This document shows, piece after piece, positions 1 through 8,024 of a stretch of DNA of 64,000 nt; the first letter of the stretch is position 1; each line of letters starts with the position of its first letter. Source of the DNA: RHLJ01 sp048058975 (lineage in GTDB: Bacteria > Bacteroidota > Rhodothermia > Balneolales > Balneolaceae); assembly GCA_048058975.1 (NCBI GenBank), contig JBLLNP010000002.1, forward strand, positions 186,001-250,000, in the 5' to 3' direction. The translations under genes and the position numbers were made by a program. The notes beneath the pieces are model-generated. The model was not told the DNA's origin, made no database searches, and was given only the letters and a program-made list of their open reading frames with translations.

Positions 1-509
1 CTCAAACCAAACTTCAGGAGCTTACCATTGATGGTAAAGTATATAAAACACTCCTTAAAAGAACTGAATTTGACCCGGTTACCGACCGTCCTATTCATGC
101 CGATTTCTATGTTCTTTCGGATAATCACAAAGTAACCCTTCGTGTTCCTGTAAGAATCAAAGGAACGGCACGAGGTGTGGTAGAAGGTGGTGGACGCATG
201 TTCCAGCCGATGAAATTCATCCGTATCCGTGTACTTCCAAAGTTTATCATTTCTGAATTTGAAGTGGATGTTACCCCATTGAAAATTGGTAATTCTTTCC
301 ACGTTTCAGACCTGGAACTAGAGGGCATTATTCCTTTAGACTCACTCAGCAGAACCATTGTTACTATCAGACCTCCAAAAGGTAAGTTAGTAAGCGAAAT
401 GATTGATGACGAAGAAGATGAAGCAACAGCAGAAGGCGCTGACGAAGCAACGGCAGAAGGTGCCGAAGGTTCTGAAGGAAGCAACGAAGAAGCTGAATCT
501 GAAGAATAA
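1..509 (+). CDS. rplY: 50S ribosomal protein L25/Ctc family, 5'-truncated by the window edge
   Basis: The reading frame is open from base 3 through the TAA at 507-509, so the gene begins before the window. The translated part contains the L25/TL5 beta-barrel region, with 'RPIHADFYVL', 'VPVRIKGTARGVVEGGG' and 'PLKIGNSFHVSDLE', as in the CTC-type (two-domain) L25 that binds 5S rRNA in the large subunit. The C-terminus is a strongly acidic tail rich in Glu, Asp and Ala, with an imperfect internal repeat (EATAEGADEATAEGAEG), usual in long L25 forms. pth follows 29 bp downstream; the rplY-pth order is a widespread bacterial arrangement and supports both calls. The N-terminal L25 domain lies outside the window, so the total length is unknown. 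Confidence 0.9.
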   Translation, partial: QTKLQELTIDGKVYKTLLKRTEFDPVTDRPIHADFYVLSDNHKVTLRVPVRIKGTARGVVEGGGRMFQPMKFIRIRVLPKFIISEFEVDVTPLKIGNSFHVSDLELEGIIPLDSLSRTIVTIRPPKGKLVSEMIDDEEDEATAEGADEATAEGAEGSEGSNEEAESEE

Positions 510-538
510 GATGGTGTTGATAGCGGGAGCCTGAACTC

Positions 539-1096
539 ATGTCCATAATTGTAGGATTAGGAAATGTTGGACAGGAATATGATGGAACCCGTCATAACAT
601 TGGCTTTGAAGTAGTTGATTTATTGGCAAAGACTCTTTCAGTAAGCTTTGGTACAGGTAATGGACCGTTCGTAGTTGCTGAAGGAAGGCATAAGGGCAGA
701 AAAATTATTCTTGTAAAACCCACGAATTATATGAATAGAAGTGGGACAGCAGTAAAAAAAGCCCTTGCCAGTTTTAATACCGATAAAAGAGACTGCCTCG
801 TAATTTATGATGATCTTAATCTTCCGGTTGGGGTAACAAGAATGAAACCCGGTGGAAGTGATGGAGGTCATAATGGAATTGCAGATATCAACGAAAAGCT
901 TGGAAGCAACGATTATCCCAGGCTTAGGGTTGGGATCGGAAATGATTTTAAAAGGGGAAAGCAAATAGATTTTGTACTTTCCCCTTTTGATAATTCGGAA
1001 ATGGAAGAGGTGGAAGCTTCTATCCAAAAAGCTCACGATGCTGCTCTTGCATTCGTAAACCTGGGCATTGAAAGAGCAATGAACTTTTTTAATTAA
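539..1096 (+). CDS. pth: peptidyl-tRNA hydrolase
   Basis: This 185-aa protein has the usual length for bacterial Pth, which releases tRNA from peptidyl-tRNAs dropped by the ribosome. The N-terminal signature reads GLGNVGQEYDGTRHNIGF and contains the catalytic His of the TRHN motif near residue 20. The usual GLGNPG is GLGNVG here, a mild deviation. The family's 'YDDLNLPVG' (functional Asp near residue 92) and 'GGSDGGHNGI' (substrate-binding Asn) are both present. The ATG at 539 puts the signature at residue 6, as expected; a weak GGGAG lies about 10 bases upstream. It probably shares a transcript with the preceding L25 gene. Confidence 0.95.
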   Translation: MSIIVGLGNVGQEYDGTRHNIGFEVVDLLAKTLSVSFGTGNGPFVVAEGRHKGRKIILVKPTNYMNRSGTAVKKALASFNTDKRDCLVIYDDLNLPVGVTRMKPGGSDGGHNGIADINEKLGSNDYPRLRVGIGNDFKRGKQIDFVLSPFDNSEMEEVEASIQKAHDAALAFVNLGIERAMNFFN

Positions 1097-1141
1097 GTTT
1101 CGGGATAACGGAACAAAACGTAAACTAACTTAAACGGAGTT

Positions 1142-3352
1142 ATGCAAAACATAATCTTTTTCTCATTAGCGGCTGGAGTTATCGCTCTTCTTTTTACCGC
1201 GCTAAAATCTTCCTGGGTTACCAAACAGGAAGTAGGTACCGAAAGAATGGGGCGTATCGCAGACAGTATTGCTGCCGGCGCCATGGCGTTTCTGAAGGCG
1301 GAATATCGTGTTCTTTCGATATTTGTAATTGTAGTAGCTGTAATTTTAGCTGTAAGCGCAGATGCCGTAACCTCAAGCTGGATGGTTGCAATCTCATTTA
1401 TTGTTGGAGCGATATGTTCCGGCCTGGCAGGTTTCATCGGTATGAAAGTTGCTACCAAAGCAAATGTTAGAACTACCAACGCTGCCCGTGAAAGCTTAGG
1501 TAAAGGACTTGAAGTTGCTTTCGCAGGTGGATCTGTAATGGGACTTGGGGTTGTAGGTCTTGGAGTTCTGGGACTTTCCGGCTTATTCCTGTTGTTTTCA
1601 ACTATTTTTGGTATTGAAGGTGCAGACGCTGTAAATAAAGTTTTGGCTGTAGTTACAGGTTTTTCTTTCGGAGCTTCTTCGATAGCACTTTTTGCACGTG
1701 TTGGTGGTGGTATCTACACTAAAGCTGCTGATGTTGGAGCTGATCTTGTAGGTAAAGTAGAAGCAGGTATTCCTGAGGATCACCCGCTAAACCCAGCTAC
1801 GATTGCTGATAACGTTGGTGATAACGTTGGTGATGTCGCTGGTATGGGTGCTGACCTCTTCGAATCTTATGTAGGTTCAATCATAGGTACCATGGTATTA
1901 GGTGCGGCATTTATGACAGCAACCTCATGGAGCGATGATTTTGGTGGTTTGTCTGCCGTACTACTTCCACTAGTACTTGCAGGAACGGGTATTATCACTT
2001 CTATATTAGGTACGTTTTTAGTACGTGTAAAAGAAGGTGGCGATCCACAAAAAGCTTTAAACATTGGTGAATTTGCTTCCGCAATAGTAATGCTTGTAGC
2101 TTCATTTTTTATTATCCGTTGGATGCTTCCCGCAACATGGACCTTCGATGGAGTTGAGTTCACCAGCTTAGGTGTTTTCTGGGCAACCATTTTTGGTTTG
2201 GCTTCAGGTTTGTTGATCGGTCTTGTAACGGAGCACTATACAGGAACAGGTACGAAACCAGTTCTTTCTATTGTGAAGCAATCTGTAACTGGTTCTGCAA
2301 CAAACATTATTGCAGGATTAGGTGTTGGAATGATATCAACAGCTATTCCAATTATTATTATTGCTATCGCTATTATTGGAGCATACAGTTTTGCAGGCTT
2401 GTACGGTATTGCGATTGCAGCAGTAGGAATGCTTGCCAACACCGGAATCCAGTTAGCAGTAGATGCTTACGGTCCAATATCAGACAACGCAGGTGGTATT
2501 GCTGAAATGGCAGAATTACCATCAGAAGTACGCGAGCGTACCGATAAACTAGACGCAGTAGGTAATACAACTGCGGCTATTGGTAAAGGATTTGCCATCG
2601 GTTCTGCTGCACTTACTGCGCTAGCTCTTTTTGCGGCGTTCATTACTGCATATGAAGCTGCCAATCCGGGATTGGAAGTAATCATCAATGTAACGAATCC
2701 ATTTGTAATGGCTGCCTTGTTTGTTGGAGCTATGCTTCCATTCCTGTTCTCAGCATTGTCTATGAATGCGGTAGGACGTGCGGCTATGAGTATGATTGAA
2801 GAAGTTCGTCGTCAGTTCAAAGATATTCCTGAACTAAGAGCTGCGCTTGATGTAATGAACAAGAACGGAGAAAAAGACTTTAAAGAGTGGTCTAAAGAAG
2901 ATCAGGATATTTTTGAAGCAGCCGATGGAAAAGCGGAATATGAGAAATGTGTTGAAATATCAACTACTGCTTCTATTCGCGAAATGGTAGTTCCGGGACT
3001 GTTGGCAGTAGTTGTTCCTGTATTATTCGGTTTTGTTCCTGGATTTATCAGTGACGACCCAACTTTGGGTGCTAAAATGCTAGGTGGATTACTTGCTGGT
3101 GTAACTTCAGCGGGTGTATTAATGGCTCTATTCCAGTCTAATGCAGGTGGTGCATGGGACAACGCCAAGAAAATGATCGAGGAAGGTGTTGAGATTGACG
3201 GTGTTAAATATGGAAAAGGCACTGAGCCCCATAAAGCAGCTGTGGTTGGTGATACTGTGGGAGATCCGTTCAAAGATACTTCCGGACCATCACTTAACAT
3301 CCTTCTTAAGTTGATGTCAGTTGTTGCTCTTGTTATTGCAACAATGATCTAA
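1142..3352 (+). CDS. hppA: membrane-bound pyrophosphatase (ion-pumping, K+-dependent type)
   Basis: This 736-aa, very hydrophobic protein with about 16 predicted membrane segments couples PPi hydrolysis to H+ or Na+ export. Active-site motifs are intact: 'DVGADLVGKVEAGIPED' followed by 'NPATIADNVGDNVGD' (residues about 197-233), and the C-terminal 'GDTVGDPFKDTSGPSLNIL' near residue 700. The determinant segment 'GNTTAAIGKGFAIGSAAL' carries Ala and Gly where K+-independent enzymes carry Lys and Thr, so I assign it to the K+-dependent class. Whether it pumps Na+ or H+ cannot be settled by eye. The gene stands alone, with a good Rho-independent terminator just after it. Confidence 0.95.
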   Translation: MQNIIFFSLAAGVIALLFTALKSSWVTKQEVGTERMGRIADSIAAGAMAFLKAEYRVLSIFVIVVAVILAVSADAVTSSWMVAISFIVGAICSGLAGFIGMKVATKANVRTTNAARESLGKGLEVAFAGGSVMGLGVVGLGVLGLSGLFLLFSTIFGIEGADAVNKVLAVVTGFSFGASSIALFARVGGGIYTKAADVGADLVGKVEAGIPEDHPLNPATIADNVGDNVGDVAGMGADLFESYVGSIIGTMVLGAAFMTATSWSDDFGGLSAVLLPLVLAGTGIITSILGTFLVRVKEGGDPQKALNIGEFASAIVMLVASFFIIRWMLPATWTFDGVEFTSLGVFWATIFGLASGLLIGLVTEHYTGTGTKPVLSIVKQSVTGSATNIIAGLGVGMISTAIPIIIIAIAIIGAYSFAGLYGIAIAAVGMLANTGIQLAVDAYGPISDNAGGIAEMAELPSEVRERTDKLDAVGNTTAAIGKGFAIGSAALTALALFAAFITAYEAANPGLEVIINVTNPFVMAALFVGAMLPFLFSALSMNAVGRAAMSMIEEVRRQFKDIPELRAALDVMNKNGEKDFKEWSKEDQDIFEAADGKAEYEKCVEISTTASIREMVVPGLLAVVVPVLFGFVPGFISDDPTLGAKMLGGLLAGVTSAGVLMALFQSNAGGAWDNAKKMIEEGVEIDGVKYGKGTEPHKAAVVGDTVGDPFKDTSGPSLNILLKLMSVVALVIATMI

Positions 3353-3371
3353 TTGACCTAGAACGATTTTC

Positions 3372-3408
3372 AATCCCGGCTGCAATGATGTGGCCGGGAT
3401 TTTTTTTG
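3372..3408 (+). terminator. Rho-independent terminator of hppA
   Basis: Perfect 9-bp stem (AATCCCGGC at 3372-3380, GCCGGGATT at 3393-3401), a 12-nt loop and a run of T residues immediately after it. It lies 20 bp beyond the hppA stop. Confidence 0.85.
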
Positions 3409-3433
3409 TTTTAAATTACATAGAACTAAAAAA

Positions 3434-3524
3434 GTCATCCTGAGGCTACCGCCGAAGGATCTGCATATACACATATCCAGCTAAGTCTGAACTTTGCAGA
3501 TTCTTCGCTTTCGCTCAGAATGAC
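3434..3524. repeat. long imperfect inverted repeat (GTCATCCTGAG ... CTCAGAATGAC)
   Basis: The ends are GTCATCCTGAG (3434-3444) and CTCAGAATGAC (3514-3524), complementary except for one base. Inside them GAAGGATCTGCA and TGCAGATTCTTC form a second pair, also with one mismatch. Elements with this 'TCATTCTGAGCGAAGCGAAGAATCTG' appearance are familiar intergenic repeats in Bacteroidota-like genomes. It fills most of the gap between hppA and the next gene. Confidence 0.7.
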
Positions 3525-3539
3525 AAGTAAAATATAAAT

Positions 3540-4169
3540 ATGCCCCAAACCGATATCCTGAAACTCATATTCCATCACGATCAACGGCTGGATGATCTTG
3601 CTCCATCTAGCGAAAGCATTAATGATAATCCCCTTGCAGCTTTTACAAAGCCTGACCCGACGTATTCAACGATATATTTTTCAGCTACTGATCTTGAAAA
3701 TGAGAAGTTTGGAGTAAATGTTCTCTCAGAGTATGAGTCTTTTATAAACGCTATTTCAAAGGGGTTTGAAGGGTATGAATTCACTACAAAATCCGGTAAT
3801 CATCAATCGTTAAAAGAAGGGATTGAAGAGTTAGGAGTGAACGAAGTATTGGTGGCTTCCAAGGAGAAAGCAGAACCGGGGATTATTCATTCTTTCGTTG
3901 GAAAAATGTTGAGAGATGTAATGGAGAAAGATTGGATTGTGATATACAAGCGGGAAGCAAAAGACGGATTCGATCTTCATCTTTTCAGTAAAAAGAATAT
4001 TTATACCGAGTTCTTTTATCCTTTACAGAGCTTGCTTCCTGATACATTCCGTTTTTTCTCAATTAATGGGAAAAGGCTTTCCAGTGAGCAAAAATTCTTT
4101 TTCGAAACATGGACTCTCCATAAACCACCTCACGGTTTTGAAGAAGTTTTTCCTGAATCAGTTCTCTAA
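3540..4169 (+). CDS. protein of unknown function, 209 aa
   Basis: I do not recognise a family. The protein is soluble, without signal peptide or membrane segment, and rich in Phe, Glu and Lys. The N-terminal third resembles a charged cytoplasmic protein ('DILKLIFHHDQRLDDLAP'); the middle has 'GVNEVLVASKEKAEPGIIHSF' and the C-terminus 'FFYPLQSLLPDTFRFFSINGKRLSSEQKFFFETWTL' in two consecutive segments rich in aromatic residues. The ATG at 3540 is the first in frame after the inverted repeat; no strong ribosome-binding site is visible, which is common in this group. It stands between hppA and the feo operon on the same strand and could be monocistronic. Codon use looks like that of its neighbours, so it is probably a real gene. 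Confidence 0.7.
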   Translation: MPQTDILKLIFHHDQRLDDLAPSSESINDNPLAAFTKPDPTYSTIYFSATDLENEKFGVNVLSEYESFINAISKGFEGYEFTTKSGNHQSLKEGIEELGVNEVLVASKEKAEPGIIHSFVGKMLRDVMEKDWIVIYKREAKDGFDLHLFSKKNIYTEFFYPLQSLLPDTFRFFSINGKRLSSEQKFFFETWTLHKPPHGFEEVFPESVL

Positions 4170-4236
4170 AAAAGCATTCATTCTTTTTAAATTAATCCCT
4201 ATCTTTATTTAGATCATTTTTAAATAAGAGATTTTT

Positions 4237-4458
4237 ATGATGCATCCCCTTAGTAATGGAAAAGAAGGAGAAGAGGTAATTGTTCGTTGCCTGGATTGCC
4301 ATTGCGATGATGTTTGCAGGTTAAACGAGCTTGGATGCGTTGAAGGTGCAAAAGGGCGTATTATCTCAAATCAAAAAAATGTAATTCTACAAGTCGGAGA
4401 AGCCCGACTGGCAATCGCCGCAACCCTTGCTAAAACAATTCTGGTAAGCCCGAAATAA
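4237..4458 (+). CDS. feoA: FeoA-domain protein with a cysteine cluster
   Basis: This 73-aa protein fits a stand-alone FeoA/SH3-like domain: 'EGEEVIV', then 'CRLNELGCVEGAKGRII' (the usual RLxxLGxxxGxxxxV core), then 'VILQVGEARLAIAATLAKTILV'. FeoA supports FeoB in ferrous iron uptake at the inner membrane. It is unusual in having five Cys in a short stretch, C-x2-C-x-C-x3-C-x6-C at about residues 18-33, which the second FeoA downstream lacks. This could be a metal or redox site, but that is inference. It lies 6 bp before the next feoA and begins the feo transcription unit. Confidence 0.8.
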   Translation: MMHPLSNGKEGEEVIVRCLDCHCDDVCRLNELGCVEGAKGRIISNQKNVILQVGEARLAIAATLAKTILVSPK

Positions 4459-4464
4459 AAAAAC

Positions 4465-4689
4465 ATGGCTCTTTTACTATCGGAGATAAGTACACCGGAT
4501 ACCTATACTGTTAAAGCAATTCAAGGAGTAGACACAACTCGCATTTTGGAAATGGGAATTACCCCTGGTGTTCAAATTCAATTGCTGCGTAAGGCTCCCT
4601 TAGGTTTCCCAATAGAAATAAAGGTAAGAGGATATTTATTGACACTTCGGGAATCAGAGGCTAAATGCATTGAGGTAGCAGTTAAATGA
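4465..4689 (+). CDS. feoA: FeoA-domain protein (second copy)
   Basis: This 74-aa stand-alone FeoA domain has the canonical core 'TRILEMGITPGVQIQLLRKAPLGFPIEIKVRGYLLTLR' split over residues 27-64, including the conserved 'PLG-P-EI-VRG--L-LR' motif. It overlaps the feoB start by 4 bp (ATGA junction at 4686-4689), so the two are translationally coupled. Compared with the first FeoA it has only one Cys and looks like the normal FeoB partner. Two different FeoA proteins in one operon suggest one structural partner and one diverged or regulatory copy. Confidence 0.92.
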   Translation: MALLLSEISTPDTYTVKAIQGVDTTRILEMGITPGVQIQLLRKAPLGFPIEIKVRGYLLTLRESEAKCIEVAVK

Positions 4690-6830
4690 GTAAAGAACCA
4701 CTTTCAATTGCCTTAGTTGGAAATCCAAACACGGGAAAATCAACGATTTTTAATTCCCTTACCGGGCTTCGGCAAAAAATTGCCAATTATCCGGGAATAA
4801 CGGTCGAGCGTAAAGTAGGCACTACGATTATTGGAGGAGTACTACATAAAGTAATCGACTTGCCCGGAGCTTACAGTCTGAACTACAAAAAACTGGACGA
4901 ACGTATTGCCTATGAAACGCTAATTGGGAGCTACGAACATGAAGAAGTTCCCGATTTGGTATTAGTGGTAGTAGATTCCAGTAATCTCGACCGTAATCTT
5001 TATTTGGTTACTCAGGTTATGGATCTTGGGATCCCTGTAATGTTGGTGCTTAACATGTCAGACGTAGCCGAAGGCAAAGGCATAACTATAAAACCAGAAT
5101 TGATTGCTCAATCACTTGGCATTCCTGTCATAGCTATTTCAGCCAAAAATAAATCTGATGTTGAGAAGCTGAAGGAAGCAATTGCTGGTTTTGATCTCGA
5201 GTCCCCAACTCCACTGAAATGGAATCCTGAAACTGAACTCAAGGATGCCATGAATTTACTTATAGATGAATGGATTAAACCCCATACGTCTATACCTGAG
5301 CGAGCCTACTATATTGAAGCACTCCGACTGCTTAGCGAAGGCAATTTTGATGAAGCTTTTTATAAAGTAGAAAAGGAAAACAAAGGACGCTCTGTTATTA
5401 AAAAAGCGCAGCAGATGGTAGAACAGGGTGGAGGCAACCCTATGGCTGCTGAAGTTCTACGGAGATATAATTTTATTGGTGAAGCCACCGCAGAGGCAGC
5501 ATCTCAAATAGCTGAAACGAAGGCGTCTTTAACTGATCGTATTGATGCAGTTGTTACCCATAAAGTGGCAGGTCCGGTTATCTTTACTCTTGTGCTATTA
5601 TTCATGTTCCAGGCAATTTTCTCCTGGGCCACTCCATTCATGGATATGATAGATCTTCTTTTTGTAGAAGGGGGAAATTGGGTAGCAAACAATCTACCAG
5701 CAGGTATGCTTAATGATTTGTTGGTAGAAGGAGTAATTGCAGGCCTTGGTGGGGTTGTTATTTTTCTCCCTCAAATTCTGTTCCTGTTTTTCTTTATCTA
5801 CATATTAGAAGGAACAGGGTATATGGCGAGGGCTGCTTTTGTGATGGATGGTTTCATGACTAAAGTAGGTCTGCACGGTCGTTCGGTAGTTCCGTTGATG
5901 TCTGGTTTTGCCTGTGCTATTCCGGGGATTATGGCAACAAGAACCATCGAAAACTGGAGAGATAGAATAATTACGATCATGGTTCTTCCGTTTATGGCAT
6001 GTTCAGCGCGACTTCCTGTTTACGCGTTAATGATCGCCGCTTTTATTCCTTCAACTTCTGTGCTTGGTATTTTTACGTTGCAAGGGATTACTTTCTTTGG
6101 TCTTTATATTTTTGGAATTGTGATGGCTGTTCTGGCTGCTTTTGTAATGAAGCGAATCTTTCCAACTGGAAAACAGACACCATTTATCATGGAGCTGCCA
6201 GCCTATAAAATGCCAAAATGGTCAGTAGTTTTTCAGAATACTGCGGAACGAGGCAAAATATTTGTAACAGAAGCAGGAAAGATCATTGTAGCTATTTCTA
6301 TAGTGTTGTGGTTCCTGGCTTCTTTCCCTAAAACTGAAATGCCCGATATAGCACAGGCTGATACTACCGAGTATGATTCTTCATTTGATATCACAGAAAA
6401 CCCCGAATCGTATCAGTTACGGCACAGTTTTGCTGGTAAGTTTGGGAAAATCATTGAACCGGTAATTGAACCACTTGGTTTTGACTGGAAGATTGGAATT
6501 GGGCTCATCACTTCCTTTGCTGCACGAGAAGTGATGGTAGGTACGCTAAATACTATTTACAGCATTGAAGAGGAGGAGGGAGAAAGCTCTACGCTTAAAG
6601 AAAAGCTCATCAATGATGTAAATCCGGAAACCGGAAAACCGGTGTATTCCATTGCAACCGCTATTTCATTAATGATTTTCTTTGCTCTGGCTATGCAGTG
6701 TATGAGTACCATTGCTATTGTTAAAAGAGAAACCAATTCCTGGAAATGGCCTACTGCCATGTTTGTGTATATGACGGCGTTGGCCTACCTGAGTTCATTT
6801 ATCGCTTTTCAGATAGGGAGTAGTTTATAA
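4686..6830 (+). CDS. feoB: ferrous iron transporter FeoB
   Basis: This 714-aa inner-membrane Fe2+ transporter has an N-terminal G protein. G1 is 'GNPNTGKST' at residues 12-20, G3 'DLPGAYSL' near 58-65 and G4 'NMSD' near 122; a helical spacer domain follows to about residue 285. The membrane region begins near residue 292. The first gate repeat, 'EGTGYMARAAFVMDGF' then 'GLHGRSVVPLMSGFACAIPGI', spans about 377-425, and the second gate contains 'TSFAAREVMVGTLNTIYSIEE' near 610. A GTP-regulated pore is the known family mechanism. The feoA-feoA-feoB-small protein order with overlapping ends marks one operon. The length is normal. Confidence 0.97.
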   Translation: MSKEPLSIALVGNPNTGKSTIFNSLTGLRQKIANYPGITVERKVGTTIIGGVLHKVIDLPGAYSLNYKKLDERIAYETLIGSYEHEEVPDLVLVVVDSSNLDRNLYLVTQVMDLGIPVMLVLNMSDVAEGKGITIKPELIAQSLGIPVIAISAKNKSDVEKLKEAIAGFDLESPTPLKWNPETELKDAMNLLIDEWIKPHTSIPERAYYIEALRLLSEGNFDEAFYKVEKENKGRSVIKKAQQMVEQGGGNPMAAEVLRRYNFIGEATAEAASQIAETKASLTDRIDAVVTHKVAGPVIFTLVLLFMFQAIFSWATPFMDMIDLLFVEGGNWVANNLPAGMLNDLLVEGVIAGLGGVVIFLPQILFLFFFIYILEGTGYMARAAFVMDGFMTKVGLHGRSVVPLMSGFACAIPGIMATRTIENWRDRIITIMVLPFMACSARLPVYALMIAAFIPSTSVLGIFTLQGITFFGLYIFGIVMAVLAAFVMKRIFPTGKQTPFIMELPAYKMPKWSVVFQNTAERGKIFVTEAGKIIVAISIVLWFLASFPKTEMPDIAQADTTEYDSSFDITENPESYQLRHSFAGKFGKIIEPVIEPLGFDWKIGIGLITSFAAREVMVGTLNTIYSIEEEEGESSTLKEKLINDVNPETGKPVYSIATAISLMIFFALAMQCMSTIAIVKRETNSWKWPTAMFVYMTALAYLSSFIAFQIGSSL

Positions 6831-6976
6831 TGGAACTTGATTTTCAAACAGGTGTGGCATTCGGAATGCTGACATTTGTTTTGGTATATCTCGCCAATCG
6901 CTTTGTGGTTAAACCTTTTCGAAAATCAAAAATATCACCGGACCACAATTGCGGCCCGGATTGTAAATGTTCTTAA
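6830..6976 (+). CDS. small FeoB-associated Cys-rich membrane protein
   Basis: A 48-aa reading frame begins with an ATG that shares its A with the last base of the feoB stop codon (TAATG). The protein has one N-terminal membrane helix (about residues 8-26, 'GVAFGMLTFVLVYLANRFVV'), a basic stretch (KPFRKSK) and a short Cys-rich tail (CGPDCKC). This matches the pattern of the small FeoB-associated Cys-rich membrane proteins found at the end of feo operons, comparable to FeoC-like accessory proteins. The precise function is unknown. The stop-start overlap implies coupled translation with feoB. Confidence 0.8.
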   Translation: MELDFQTGVAFGMLTFVLVYLANRFVVKPFRKSKISPDHNCGPDCKCS

Positions 6977-7011
6977 TTTCTTTATTTTAATCAGTTAAGC
7001 AAAAGAAATTA
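6974..7011. terminator. possible AT-rich hairpin at the end of the feo operon
   Basis: Perfect 10-bp inverted repeat, TAATTTCTTT (6974-6983) and AAAGAAATTA (7002-7011), between the small Cys-rich gene and the lipoprotein gene. It is AT-only apart from one pair and lacks a clear T-run, so a terminator role is uncertain; its right arm also covers the region just ahead of the next start codon. Confidence 0.35.
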
Positions 7012-7012
7012 A

Positions 7013-7948
7013 ATGCGATTACTACTTCTCTTATCCGGACTGATTATCATTATTTCATGTGGGACTGAACCAGATAAAATAAATCAAAATCCATATTTAG
7101 CAGATAATCAAGTTACTATCATCTGTGAGGATTTAAATTTTGGCGATACATTTGATGTAAAAGGAATTACATACAAAAAGAGAAAGAGAGAAGAAATTAC
7201 GTACCATAATGCTTCATCTACATGTACCAGCGGTATTACAGATATGTCTTCTTTATTTTATTTTGGAGAAGTTGTTGATGGGATAAAGACATGGGATGTA
7301 TCAAATGTAACTAATATGGAAGCTATGTTTTTAGCTTCTAAATACATTGGAAATGATGAAATAGATTTATCATACTGGGATGTATCTAGTGTTATCAATA
7401 TGGCAGGTTTGTTTTCGCAGCTCGATAACTCAACCTTCTTTTTCACCGGTATAGAAAACTGGAATGTATCTAAGGTGGAAAATATGAGCTACATATTTAG
7501 AAGCAACTCTGATTTTGATCTTGATATAGGAAACTGGGATGTATCAGGAGTAACTGATATGACTGGGATGTTTGCCGGTTTTGGAGGTATATCTATGTAC
7601 TTCAATCAGGATATTGGAAATTGGGACGTATCAAATGTAACCCGTATGCAAATCATGTTTGTAAATGCTAAAAAATTTAACCATGATTTAAGTAAATGGG
7701 ATGTTTCTTCCGTTTTTGATATGTATCAAATGTTTGATGGAGCTAGTGAATTTAATCAGTCTATAGGAAACTGGAATGTGTCTTCAGTAAATGATATGGG
7801 AGCAATGTTTAGAAATGCAGAAAATTTTAACAGAGACTTATCTAATTGGTGTGTATCTAACATAACAAGTAAGCCAAGATCTTTTGATGAAAACTCAGCA
7901 TTAACTACTAATCAACTACCAGTATGGGGAACTTGTCCGGGTAATTAA
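7013..7948 (+). CDS. BspA/DUF285-type repeat lipoprotein
   Basis: This 311-aa protein begins with a lipoprotein signal (MRLLLLLSGLIIIISCG; lipobox Cys at residue 16), so it should be exported and lipid-anchored. From about residue 75 it consists of tandem repeats of about 25-35 residues built around 'W-[DN]-VS-x-V-x-x-M-x-x-M-F' (for example TWDVSNVTNMEAMF, NWDVSNVTRMQIMF, KWDVSSVFDMYQMF), the hallmark of DUF285 'mycoplasma-type' BspA-like leucine-rich repeats. I count eight repeats including a final one that ends 'NWCVSNITS'. The last 40 residues hold two Cys that may form a disulphide cap. Members are thought to mediate surface contact; no partner is visible here. It follows the feo genes but probably has its own promoter. 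Confidence 0.88.
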   Translation: MRLLLLLSGLIIIISCGTEPDKINQNPYLADNQVTIICEDLNFGDTFDVKGITYKKRKREEITYHNASSTCTSGITDMSSLFYFGEVVDGIKTWDVSNVTNMEAMFLASKYIGNDEIDLSYWDVSSVINMAGLFSQLDNSTFFFTGIENWNVSKVENMSYIFRSNSDFDLDIGNWDVSGVTDMTGMFAGFGGISMYFNQDIGNWDVSNVTRMQIMFVNAKKFNHDLSKWDVSSVFDMYQMFDGASEFNQSIGNWNVSSVNDMGAMFRNAENFNRDLSNWCVSNITSKPRSFDENSALTTNQLPVWGTCPGN

Positions 7949-8024
7949 AATTGGATAATAAAGTGATATTTGAATTGTGAAATTTACTCAAAATCATCTT
8001 TCTCCTATCAGTTAATCCGAACTT

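Noticed and set aside
7300..7860. Regular repeats suggesting a CRISPR or tandem DNA array
   Set aside because: The repetition is at the protein level (W-DVS-V-M motifs) with variable DNA and spacing; it is a repeat protein.
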